Shown here: positions 55,382-64,000 of the stretch, piece after piece
How the letters are laid out: each line of letters opens with the position of its first letter
Numbering within the stretch: position 1 is the stretch's first letter
NCBI GenBank assembly: GCA_963820055.1
Contig: CAWFYJ010000004.1
Span: 1-64,000, forward strand
DNA: 64,000 nt
Source of the DNA: RHKX01 sp963820055
Lineage (GTDB): Bacteria; Actinomycetota; Thermoleophilia; Solirubrobacterales; 70-9
Direction of reading: 5' to 3'
Position numbers and translations under genes: made by a program
The notes under the pieces: generated by a model
The model's database searches: none
What the model was told of the DNA's origin: nothing
The model's input: only the letters and a program-made list of their open reading frames with translations

Positions 55382-55477
55382 GTGACGCGCAGTCGAGCGC
55401 GGCGGAGCCGCGCGAGTCGCGCAGTCGTCGTGACGCGCAGTCGAGCAGCCCGGAGGGCTGCGAGTCGCGCGGTTGCC
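55382..55477. repeat. 48-bp tandem repeat with covarying hairpin
   Basis: Two units, 55382-55429 and 55430-55477, share gtgacgcgcagtcgagc at the left and gcgagtcgcgc at the right. Between them sits a hairpin with the same GGA loop but a different stem: gcggc/gccgc in unit 1 and agccc/gggct in unit 2. Conserved pairing with changed bases is evidence for a selected structure. The array ends at the stop codon of the B12-domain gene, which on the minus strand places it directly after that gene. The remaining gap down to etfB (55253-55381) holds no gene. Confidence 0.8.
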
Positions 55478-55881
55478 TAAGCGGGCGCGGCGACGTGGCT
55501 GCGCAGAAACTCGACGATGTCGTCGGTCGGGGAGCCGGGCGTGAACACCTCGGCGACGCCGAGCCGCTTCAGCTCCGGGATGTCGTCGGCCGGGATCGTC
55601 CCGCCGACGGTGACGAGGACCTCCTCGGCCCCCTGCTCCCTCAGCATCGAGACGATCTTCGGGACCAGCGTCATGTGGGCGCCGGAGAGGATCGAGAGGC
55701 CAACCGCGTCGGCGTCCTCCTGGATCACCGTCGCGGCGATCTGTTCGGGCGTCTGGTGCAGGCCGGTGTAGATGACCTCCATGCCGGCGTCGCGCAGGGC
55801 GCGGGCGATGATCTTCGCCCCCCGGTCGTGACCGTCGAGGCCGGGCTTGGCGACGACGACTCTGATCTTCCGCTCGCTCAT
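55477..55881 (-). CDS. Cobalamin-binding subunit of methylmalonyl-CoA mutase type
   Basis: 134 residues from ATG 55881-55879, 8 nt after TACCCT. A stand-alone B12-binding domain: VAKPGLDGHDRGAKIIARALRDAG contains the DxHxxG motif whose His replaces the lower axial ligand, followed by VGLSILSGAHM and VGGTIPADDIPEL. It matches the C-terminal ~130 residues of one-chain mutases, so it is the small subunit of a split acyl-CoA mutase; the large subunit is probably the gene at 56850-58508, two genes upstream on the same strand. Confidence 0.93.
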   Translation of the reverse strand: MSERKIRVVVAKPGLDGHDRGAKIIARALRDAGMEVIYTGLHQTPEQIAATVIQEDADAVGLSILSGAHMTLVPKIVSMLREQGAEEVLVTVGGTIPADDIPELKRLGVAEVFTPGSPTDDIVEFLRSHVAAPA

Positions 55882-55909
55882 CGCCCGGAAGGGTATCCGG
55901 ACGGCGGGC

Positions 55910-56311
55910 TCAGCCGCAGCTGGGCCAGGGCGAGCTGCCGGAGCGCGCCCTGAGGCGGACGGCCACGTAGGCCTGGGTCTTGTAGCTGTAGTCGATGGGG
56001 TCGCCGCCGGGCGACCGCGGCGAGGTCTTCCAGGTCGAGCGCATGAACTGGAAGGCGCCGCGATAGGTGCCGCCGCCGCCGATCGCGTTCGGGTCGCCGC
56101 CGGACTCGCAGGCGGCGACGCGCTTGGCCCACTTCTTGTTCTTCTTGGAGACCTTGTGCTTGAAGACACGGTCGTAGGTGCGCTTGTGGGTCCCGGGCGC
56201 GTGCGGCTTGGCGGTCGCCACGGTGGCGCCGATCGCGAACGTCGCGATCAGGGCGAGCGCGGCGATTCCGGCAAGGGCGAGCTTGAGTGTTCTGTTCAGA
56301 GGTGCGGCCAT
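55910..56311 (-). CDS. Secreted transglycosylase-like (Rpf/SLT) protein
   Basis: 133 residues from ATG 56311-56309 (a GTG 12 bp earlier also fits). Signal peptide about 1-33 (LKLALAGIAALALIATFAIGATVATA), a basic linker (KHKVSKKNKKWAKR), then the resuscitation-promoting-factor/transglycosylase domain: VAACESGGDPNAIGGGGTYRGAFQFMRSTW with catalytic Glu in CESGG. It ends soon after the YKTQAYVAVRLRAR motif, so it is a minimal form. Such enzymes cut peptidoglycan in regrowth. Direct repeats in its leader (56334-56352) may bind a regulator. Confidence 0.88.
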   Translation of the reverse strand: MAAPLNRTLKLALAGIAALALIATFAIGATVATAKPHAPGTHKRTYDRVFKHKVSKKNKKWAKRVAACESGGDPNAIGGGGTYRGAFQFMRSTWKTSPRSPGGDPIDYSYKTQAYVAVRLRARSGSSPWPSCG

Positions 56312-56333
56312 GAAGGCGGGCACGCTAAGGATC

Positions 56334-56352
56334 GTGTTAGCGAAGTGTTAGC
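56334..56352. promoter_or_regulatory. 11-bp spaced direct repeats before the Rpf-like gene
   Basis: gtgttagc occurs at 56334-56341 and again at 56345-56352, a period of 11 bp (one helical turn), about 23 bp before the start codon. This spacing is typical of OmpR/PhoB-type response regulator sites; MtrA is known to control rpf genes in mycobacteria, so an MtrA-like site is a possible reading. The rest of 56324-56480 has no gene; ctggc/gccag (around 56413-56430) is a further small inverted repeat. Confidence 0.45.
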
Positions 56353-56480
56353 CGCCGACCCGCGGCTGCAAGATGTCGCCCAGATCGGGCGGCGGGGAGG
56401 ATTTTCGCTGACTGGCGGTCAACTGCCAGAAACACGCCCCCACGTCGCGTTTCTGAAACTTCGCGGCGAGCGCGAGCGCG

Positions 56481-56801
56481 CTATGGGCCGTCGGCCACGT
56501 TCGTGACGACCACGAAGATCGCGATCAGGGCGATCAACACGATCACGCCGATCATCACGGCGCCGGCGCCGAGCAGAGTCTTCTTGGCGTCGAGCTCCTC
56601 CTCGGGGCCTTCGCTGAAGACGTCCTGGCGGATGTCGATCGCATCGGCGGTACCGCCGCTCTGGCCCTCGGCCTCCTGCTGGCGGCGGGCGGCCTCCTCG
56701 GCGAGCTCGCGCGTCGGGTAGTTCGAGAGGGCCTGCGCCTCGCCGCTGCGGCGGACGTCCCAGCCTTCGACATCACTTCGGACGACTTCGAAATCGCTCA
56801 T
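56481..56801 (-). CDS. Small membrane protein with DUF2188-like N-terminus
   Basis: 106 residues. The first ~45 residues (VVRSDVEGWDVRRSGEAQALSNYPTRELAEEAARRQQEAEG) resemble the DUF2188 pattern of a strand pair and an Ala-rich helix. After an acidic linker, one membrane helix (AVMIGVIVLIALIAIFVVVTNV) ends the protein. The function is unknown. Confidence 0.7.
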   Translation of the reverse strand: MSDFEVVRSDVEGWDVRRSGEAQALSNYPTRELAEEAARRQQEAEGQSGGTADAIDIRQDVFSEGPEEELDAKKTLLGAGAVMIGVIVLIALIAIFVVVTNVADGP

Positions 56802-56849
56802 GGCCGGGGAATACCCAGCCTCGCCGGGGTCAATCCCCGGCGCCGTCGA

Positions 56850-58508
<1,659 letters not shown>

Positions 58509-58567
58509 GCGGGGAAGGCTACCGGCGCGGCCTCCCGCTGGACCGTGGATCCGGATAGGTTGCCGGC

Positions 58568-59494
58568 ATGGGGATCCGTTGGCCCGACGAAGTCGATGCG
58601 GTGCTCGCCGGGGACCTCGCCGCCGGGGTCGCGTACCTGACGCCGGCCAAGGGCGTCGTGATCACCCCGATGGCGCCGCTCGGGCTCCGCGACCGCGACG
58701 CGGGCACCGTCACCGTCTCGACGTCGCTCGGCCTCTGGAAGAAGCTCGACCGGATCCGGTCCAACCCCGCGGTCGCCGTGGCGTTCCACGCCCGCGACCA
58801 CGCCGACCACGACCGGCCCGAGTTCGTGCTCGTCCAGGGGGAGGCGACGATCCAGGCCACACCGGACCGCGAGTGGCTGGACTCGATCGGCCCGCAGTGG
58901 GATCACTTCCTCGGTCCGCGGAAGGGCGGGCTGACCGGGCGCTGGCTGCGCGTCTACTACTACGAGCGGGTCGCGATCACGATCGCGGTCCGCCGGATCG
59001 TCGTCTGGCCGACGCTGGACTGCGCCGGTGAGCCGGTCGTCCACGGTGAGCCGCTGCCGGGCCCGCCACCGTCGCAGTCGCCGCCGAAGAACGGCACCGG
59101 CCCGAGGACCGACGCCGCGCGGCTCGCCGCCGAGGTCGGGCGGTTGCCGCACGCACTGCTCGGCTGGGCCGGCGGCGACGGCCTGCCGATGGTCACGGCG
59201 ATCGCGGCGGGCGGCAGCGACGACGCCGGCGCCGAGCTCGTCATCCCCGCATCGGTGCGGCCGGAGGGTGGCCGCCGCGCCGGGCTGACCGCGCACCGCT
59301 TCGGGCGGCTGATGGTCGGTCAGGAGCAGCGGATCTACACCGGCTGGCTCGACGTCGAGGGCGGTCGCTCGGTCTACGCCCCGCACACGCGCGCCGGGTA
59401 CCGGCTGCCCGCGTCGAAGGCGGTGTTCGAGATCGGCAGCGGTTTCGCGACCCGGACCGGGATCCGGAAGGCGCGCGAGCGCGGACTCGCGTAG
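58568..59494 (+). CDS. Pyridoxamine 5'-phosphate oxidase-like flavin/F420-binding protein
   Basis: 308 residues from ATG 58568, 6 nt after TAGGTT. The first ~150 residues follow the split beta-barrel PPOX fold (AYLTPAKGVVITPMAPLGLRDRDAGTVTVSTS, KKLDRIRSNPAVAVAFHARDHA). After a Pro-rich linker a second, weaker barrel repeat follows (LLGWAGGDGLPMVTAIAAGG...). The substrate is unknown; F420-dependent reductases belong to this superfamily. It converges on the dehydrogenase gene at 59517. Confidence 0.78.
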   Translation: MGIRWPDEVDAVLAGDLAAGVAYLTPAKGVVITPMAPLGLRDRDAGTVTVSTSLGLWKKLDRIRSNPAVAVAFHARDHADHDRPEFVLVQGEATIQATPDREWLDSIGPQWDHFLGPRKGGLTGRWLRVYYYERVAITIAVRRIVVWPTLDCAGEPVVHGEPLPGPPPSQSPPKNGTGPRTDAARLAAEVGRLPHALLGWAGGDGLPMVTAIAAGGSDDAGAELVIPASVRPEGGRRAGLTAHRFGRLMVGQEQRIYTGWLDVEGGRSVYAPHTRAGYRLPASKAVFEIGSGFATRTGIRKARERGLA

Positions 59495-59516
59495 GTGCGG
59501 ACGGGGCCGGCCGGCC

Positions 59517-60506
59517 TCAGGGGGTGAGCAGGACCTTGAGCTCCTCGGTACCGGGCCGGCGGAGCTCCTCGAAGCAGGCCGAGGCCTCCTCGAGCGGGTG
59601 TCGCGAGGTGACGAGCTCGCCGACCGGGACCTTCCCCGCCGCGATCAGGCCGACGGCCTCGTCGAAGTCCTTGGGCCGGTAGGCGAAAGAGCCGCGGATG
59701 ACGACCTCCTTGAGCATCACGTTGAGCTGGGAGATCGGCACCGGCTCCTCGAGCATCCCGACGAGGGCGACGGTCCCCTCCCCGGCGATCAGCTCGATCG
59801 CGAGACCGGGCGCCGAGACGTGCCCGGCGCACTCGATGACGACCTCCGGCGCACGGCCGCCGAGCGCGCCGAGAACCTCCTCGTGGACGCCCTCGATCGG
59901 CGCGGTATGCGGGGCGCCGAGGCGGGTCGCGAGCTCGCGCCGGCCCGGGTTCGGCTCGACGACGACGATGTCCTCGAAGCCGCGGGCGAGGAGGCCGACG
60001 AGGGTCATCGCCCCGATCGGGCCGCAGCCGAGAACGCAGACGGGCTGGCCGGGCTCGGCCCCGGAGACGTCGATTCCGTGCAGGCCGACGGCGAGCGGCT
60101 CGACGAGCGCGCCGTGTTCGAGGTCGACCTCGTCGGGCACGCGCCAGAGCATCTCGGCGTCGCAGACCATCCGCTCCGCGTAGCCGCCGTCGTTGGTCCC
60201 GAGGCCGATCCCGCTCGACATCGCCAGGGGGATGTCGAGGCGGTCGACCGGAGCGAATGGGTAGACGCAGACGCGGTCGCCGGCCGACCATTCGGAGACG
60301 CCGTCGCCGACCGCCGCCAGCGTGCCCGAGAGCTCGTGGCCGAGCACGGAGCCCTCGGCGAGGACGCCGGAGGGAAGCATGTGGAGGTCGGAGCCGCAGA
60401 TGCCGCAGGCGGCCACGTCGACGAGAACCTGGCCCTCGCCGGGTTCGGGATCGGGGACGTCACGGACTTCGAGGGTCTGCTCCGGGCCTACGGCGACGAC
60501 TTTCAC
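59517..60506 (-). CDS. Zinc-type medium-chain dehydrogenase lacking the structural zinc lobe
   Basis: 329 residues from GTG 60506-60504, which overlaps the amidase stop (GTGA). Catalytic zinc: C37 (CGICGSDLH) and H57-E58 (GHELSG). The NAD(P) loop is VLGCGPIGAM. The four-Cys structural zinc lobe expected after GDRVCVYP is replaced by FAPVDRLDIPLAMSSGIG, so the protein binds one zinc only. It belongs to the sorbitol/threonine dehydrogenase branch; the substrate is unknown. Co-transcription with the amidase is implied by the overlap. Confidence 0.87.
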   Translation of the reverse strand: MKVVAVGPEQTLEVRDVPDPEPGEGQVLVDVAACGICGSDLHMLPSGVLAEGSVLGHELSGTLAAVGDGVSEWSAGDRVCVYPFAPVDRLDIPLAMSSGIGLGTNDGGYAERMVCDAEMLWRVPDEVDLEHGALVEPLAVGLHGIDVSGAEPGQPVCVLGCGPIGAMTLVGLLARGFEDIVVVEPNPGRRELATRLGAPHTAPIEGVHEEVLGALGGRAPEVVIECAGHVSAPGLAIELIAGEGTVALVGMLEEPVPISQLNVMLKEVVIRGSFAYRPKDFDEAVGLIAAGKVPVGELVTSRHPLEEASACFEELRRPGTEELKVLLTP

Positions 60507-61920
60507 GCGAACTCCTCGGGGATGCGCTCGGGCCATCCGATCTCGGCCTCGAGCTGGGCGGCAAGGGATATCAGCAGGTCCTCGCGGTTGGGTGGGGCGA
60601 TCAGCTGCCCGGCCAGCGGCAGCCCGCCGGGCGAGTCGGGCGGCAGCGGGATCGACGCCGCCGGCTGGCCGGTGTAGTTCCAGGCGATCGCGCAGGGATA
60701 CGACCGCGAGATGCTCAGCAGCGTCCGCAGCGCTCCCTGGCCGGCCCAGCGCCCCGACTCCGGCGGCGGGATGCCCACCGTCGGCGTCAGGAGGACGTCG
60801 GCGTCGGCGAAGATCCGGTTGAGGCGCTCAGCGTGCTTGGCCTCGTTCGCCGCGACCGCCGGATCGCCGAGCCCGGCAGCATTCCCCCGAGCCTGATCAT
60901 GCCCCGGGTCCGCTTCTCGAGGCGCTCGGGGTTCGGGATCGTGCGGCCCTCGCCGGCGATGCCGCCGAGGTAACGGGGGGTGATGTCGTTGCCGATCGCG
61001 CCCCAGTCCGGATCGCGCTCGACGACGGTGTGGCCGAGCGAGCGCATCACGTCCGCGATCCGCCGGACGCCGCCCTTGACGGCATCGGTGATGACCGGCG
61101 GCGCGGCCGGGCGGGGAGCACTGACCGCGACGGCGACCCGCAGGTTCGGCGGCGGCGTCCGGGCCGCCTCGACCCACGAGCGCTCGGGCGGCGGCGGGGT
61201 GTCGGCGTCGCCCGGTTCGTGACCGGCCGTCACGTCGAGCCACAGTGCCGTGTCGATGACGCGGCGGCTGAGACAGCCGACGACCGAGAGCCCGAGCCAG
61301 TGCTCCGCCTCGGGCATCATGCTGATCCGCCCGCGCTGTGGCTTCAGCCCGAAGAGGCCGCAGTGGGCGGCGGGGATCCGGATCGAGCCGCCGCCGTCGG
61401 AGGCCGATGCGGAGCCGATCAGGCCGGCCGCTACGGCAGCTCCCGACCCGCCGCTCGACCCGCCGGCGCTGTGCCCGGGGTTCCAGGGGTTCCGCGTCCG
61501 GCCCCACGTCTGCGTCTCGGTGAAGGGCCAGATCGCCAGCTCGGGGAGGTTCGTCTTGCCGACGAGGACGGCGCCCGCCTCGCGGAGGCGGCGCATCATC
61601 GCCGAGTCGGCGTCGGCGGGACGGTCGAAACACGCGGTTCCGTTCGTCGTCGTCTCGCCGGCGACGTGGACGTTGTCCTTGACGGCGATCGGCACGCCGA
61701 GGAGCGCCGCCGTCTCCCCCGCCGCGATCCGCCGGTCGGCCTCGTCCGCCTCGGCGAAGGCGCGCTCGCCGAGCACGACGCGGAAGGCGTTCAGGCGCCC
61801 GTCGAAGCGGCCGATCCGCTCCAGGTACATGGTCACGAGATCCCGCGAGCTGACCTCACCGGAGCGCAGCGCCTCCGCCTGGCGGTAGATCCCGGCAAAA
61901 GCAAGCTCGGCAGCATCCAT
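60503..61920 (-). pseudogene. Amidase-signature hydrolase, frameshifted
   Basis: The frame from ATG 61920 encodes a GatA-like amidase: catalytic Lys in PIAVKDNVH, the two Ser in HSAGGSSGGSG and ASDGGGSIRIP, all intact. Near residue 345 the family sequence continues only in another frame (GLGDPAVAANEAKHAERLNRIF...ending PERIPEEFA). The break lies at a C5 run, 60884-60888 (G5 on the coding strand); six bases would restore one frame of about 472 codons. This is either a recent homopolymer mutation or a sequencing error. TAGGAT lies 8 nt before the ATG. Confidence 0.85.
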
Positions 61921-61948
61921 CGCCGCCGATCCTATTCCGCGCGGTCGC

Positions 61949-62734
61949 CTAGCGGCGGGTCCGCGACACGGGCGGGCGGGCGGCGCGGCGGCGCGCGATC
62001 ACGCTGCCGCCGCCGACGAGCGTCGCGACGGCGAGTGCCCCCGCAGCGGCGATCGTCCTGCCGAGCTTCTCGAAGCGCATGACCTGCCATCCCCGCTCGG
62101 CGGCGACCCGCGCCAGCTCCGAGTCCGGGTTGACGGCGATCGGGTGCCCGACGAGCTCGAGCATCGGCAGGTCCGAGACCGAGTCGGAGTAGGCCCAGCT
62201 CTCGGCGAGGTCGATCCCATGCTCGTCGGCGAAGCGCCGCATCGGCTCAACCTTCAGCTCCCCGTAATTGAGTCCGCCGAGCAGGCGGCCCGTGTATAGA
62301 CCGTCGGAATCGACCTCGTAGCGCGTCCCGATGCCGCCCTCCATGTCCAGCACCCGGGCGAGCAGCTCGACGACGCCGTTGCTGGCCGCGCTGACGATGA
62401 ACGCCGGCCTCCCGGCGTCCTGATGAGAGCGGACCTCGGCGACCATCTGCGGGTAGATCCGCGGCAGGATCCCCTCGAGCAGGTCGGGGACCATTCGCCG
62501 CAGCGTCCGCTCGGGGATGCCGCGGAGCAGGTCGTTGACGAGGGCGACCAGCGCGTCGGTGTCCTGATCGGTGGCGCCGCGGAGGCGGAACCGGAGGTGG
62601 TCGATCCCCCAGCGGGCGACCTGCGCGCGGCTGACCAGCCCGGCTCGGTAGGCGGCGCGCCCGAACTGCGCGCCGCTCGACCCCGACATCAGGGTCCGGT
62701 CGAGATCGAAGAATGCCGCGCCGCGCCCGCTCAT
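61949..62734 (-). CDS. HAD-IB phosphatase with C-terminal membrane helix
   Basis: 261 residues from ATG 62734-62732, 7 nt after TAGCCT. HAD motif I is D10-D12 (FFDLDRTL), motif II VSAAS, motif III Lys in GELKVEPM, motif IV YSDSVSDLPML: the SerB/HAD-IB group. Residues about 225-250 (IAAAGALAVATLVGGGSVI) form a membrane helix, followed by a basic tail. Such proteins may dephosphorylate phosphoserine or lipid phosphates; the membrane tail favours a lipid substrate, by inference. Confidence 0.86.
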   Translation of the reverse strand: MSGRGAAFFDLDRTLMSGSSGAQFGRAAYRAGLVSRAQVARWGIDHLRFRLRGATDQDTDALVALVNDLLRGIPERTLRRMVPDLLEGILPRIYPQMVAEVRSHQDAGRPAFIVSAASNGVVELLARVLDMEGGIGTRYEVDSDGLYTGRLLGGLNYGELKVEPMRRFADEHGIDLAESWAYSDSVSDLPMLELVGHPIAVNPDSELARVAAERGWQVMRFEKLGRTIAAAGALAVATLVGGGSVIARRRAARPPVSRTRR

Positions 62735-62776
62735 CCAGAGCAGGCTAGTCGGAGAGCCGACCCCCCGGGATCGCGA

Positions 62777-62864
62777 GCCGGAGAGCCCGCTGATCAAGGA
62801 AGAGGCCGGCGAAGCGACCTTCGGCCGTGAGCCGACGAGGACGCCGAGCAGCGGCCTCTCCGGC
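62777..62864 (-). repeat. Structured intergenic element, copy 2
   Basis: Terminal stem gccggagag (62777-62785) with ctctccggc (62856-62864), 9 bp perfect. Compared with copy 1 (29676-29764) the stem sequence has changed on both sides and still pairs. The 24-nt block 62823-62846 is identical to copy 1. The inner hairpin (minus strand) is CGGCC-GAA-GGTCG, keeping the pairing by G-T wobble. It starts 5 bp after the thiolase stop and ends 42 bp before the HAD gene start. Confidence 0.7.
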
Positions 62865-62869
62865 CGCGA

Positions 62870-64000
62870 TCAGACCTCGATGAGGATGGCGTCGCCTTGC
62901 CCGCCGCCGCTGCAGATCGCGGCGCAGCCGAGGCCGCCGCCGCGGCGCCGCAGCTCGTGGACGAGGGTGCCGATGATGCGGCCGCCGGAGGCGCCGATCG
63001 GATGGCCGAGGGCGATTGCGCCGCCGTTGACGTTGACCTTCTCCTCGTCGATGTCGAGCATTCGGATCGAGTTGATGGCGACCGAGGCGAAGGCCTCGTT
63101 GAACTCCCAGAGATCGACGTCCTCGGGGGACTTGCCGACCTTCTCGAGGGCCTGGCGGGCGGCCTTGGCGGGCGTCCGGGCGAGGTAGGCGTAGTCGTCG
63201 GCGATGTTGCCGTAGGCGATGATCGTGCCGAGTGACTCCTTGCCGTTGGCGGAGGCCCACTCCTCGGAGGCGACGACGACAGCCGCGGCGCCGTCGTTGA
63301 CGCCGGGGGCGTTGCCGGCGGTGTGGGTGGCGTCGTCGCCGCCGATCGCCTTCAGTTTCGCGAGGGTCTCGATGCTCGTGTCGGGGCGGATCGCCTCGTC
63401 GACTTCGACGAGGGTCTCGGCCTTCCGCGACTTGACCGTGACGGCGACGATCTCGTCGGCCAGGCGGCCCTCGTCGGTCGCCTCGGCGGCGAGCCGGTGC
63501 GAGCGGGTGGCGAAGCGGTCCATGTCGGGCCGGGTGATCTCGAGCTCGTTGCCGACCTCGCTGGCCTCGTTGATCATCTGCTTGCCGGTGAAGGGGTTGG
63601 TGAGCCCGTCGTGAGTCATCGAATCGACGGCCGTGACGTCACCCATCCGGAAGCCGAAGCGCGCGCCCGGCAGCAGGTAGGGAGCGTTCGACATCGACTC
63701 CATGCCGCCGCCGAGGCCGACCGAGACGTCGCCGGCGCGGATCGCCTGGTCGAGCAGACCGACCGAGCGCATGCCCGAGGCGCAGACCTTGTTGATCGTC
63801 TCCGAGGGGACCTCCTTGGGGATGCCGCCGGCGATCTGTGCCTGCCGTGACGGGATCTGTCCCTGACCTGCCTGAAGGACCTGTCCGTAGACGACCGACT
63901 CGATCTGCTCGGGCGCGACGTCGGCACGCTCGAGGGCGCCGCCGATCGCGTTCGCAGCGAGCTCGGGAGCCTTCAGCGAGGACAGGGCGCCGCCCATCTT
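62870..64000 (-). CDS. Acetyl-CoA acetyltransferase (thiolase), 5' end outside the window
   Basis: The visible part is at least 375 residues; the frame is still open at the window edge, and the usual N-terminal strand (about 15-20 residues before GGALSSLKAPEL) is missing, so the true start lies beyond 64000. The nucleophilic Cys is in NKVCASGM; GGMESMSNAPYL, the His motif NGGAIALGHPIGASGGR and the second Cys in CSGGGQGDA are present. It condenses or cleaves acetoacetyl-CoA/3-ketoacyl-CoA, in keeping with the ETF and mutase genes nearby. A structured repeat element follows its stop. Confidence 0.93.
   Translation of the reverse strand, partial: KMGGALSSLKAPELAANAIGGALERADVAPEQIESVVYGQVLQAGQGQIPSRQAQIAGGIPKEVPSETINKVCASGMRSVGLLDQAIRAGDVSVGLGGGMESMSNAPYLLPGARFGFRMGDVTAVDSMTHDGLTNPFTGKQMINEASEVGNELEITRPDMDRFATRSHRLAAEATDEGRLADEIVAVTVKSRKAETLVEVDEAIRPDTSIETLAKLKAIGGDDATHTAGNAPGVNDGAAAVVVASEEWASANGKESLGTIIAYGNIADDYAYLARTPAKAARQALEKVGKSPEDVDLWEFNEAFASVAINSIRMLDIDEEKVNVNGGAIALGHPIGASGGRIIGTLVHELRRRGGGLGCAAICSGGGQGDAILIEV

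Overview
The window is very GC-rich DNA of actinobacterial type. The best fit, by inference only, is the class Thermoleophilia (Solirubrobacterales-like). The grounds are a rpmE-DUF1385-prfA-prmC-tsaC-rpiB-glyA block running into a wecA-like/atpI/atpBEFHAGDC operon, many GTG starts, genes joined by 4-base ATGA/GTGA overlaps, and many genes with a -10-like TANNNT hexamer 6-8 nt before the start codon and no Shine-Dalgarno sequence (probable leaderless mRNAs). It reads as ordinary chromosome. I see no IS element, prophage, CRISPR array, rRNA or tRNA.

Layout. 1-2642: a DrrA/DrrB-type ABC exporter (two permeases, and an ATPase gene broken by a frameshift) divergent from a MarR regulator, with an operator palindrome between them. 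2810-10257: homoserine kinase, then sugar-nucleotide and envelope genes (two nucleotidyltransferases, a phosphoglucose/phosphomannose isomerase, UDP-glucose dehydrogenase, an LCP ligase), then an M20 peptidase. 11377-27001: on the minus strand prfA-prmC-tsaC-rpiB-glyA-DUF354-wecA-like, then the complete F1Fo ATP synthase operon, ending in a lipoprotein gene. 27252-30253: a Usp-like protein, a CDF transporter, DUF1385, rpmE and a small protein.

30250-37302 is a plausible hypoxia/redox module: an alcohol dehydrogenase, a NarL-type response regulator, cytochrome bd oxidase (cydAB), a GAF-GAF histidine kinase resembling mycobacterial DosS, and a tandem-Usp protein. ACTAC-type half-sites recur in its promoters. 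37306-46867 holds a P450, two unrecognised genes, a metallophosphoesterase, a LolD/FtsX-type exporter, a secreted GH114 protein, a membrane protein and a TetR regulator. The TetR gene is divergent from an alpha/beta hydrolase across two identical-format operators. 47864-51721: VOC protein, kinase, SF2 helicase, GNAT and DUF72.

51775-64000 is catabolic: etfB-etfA-ETF:quinone oxidoreductase, a B12-binding mutase domain, a methylmalonyl-CoA-type mutase large subunit, dehydrogenase, a frameshifted amidase, HAD phosphatase and a thiolase cut by the window end. Together these suggest acyl-CoA oxidation feeding electrons through ETF to quinone, with propionyl/methylmalonyl-CoA processing.

I found no obviously new multi-gene system. 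The most novel-looking signals are small: a dispersed ~88-bp element present twice (29676-29764 and 62777-62864) whose terminal stem covaries; a 48-bp tandem repeat with a covarying hairpin (55382-55477); the pervasive leaderless promoter pattern; the ETF-QO lacking one Fe-S cysteine; and an AT-rich, TTA-containing codon patch over the active site of UDP-glucose dehydrogenase.
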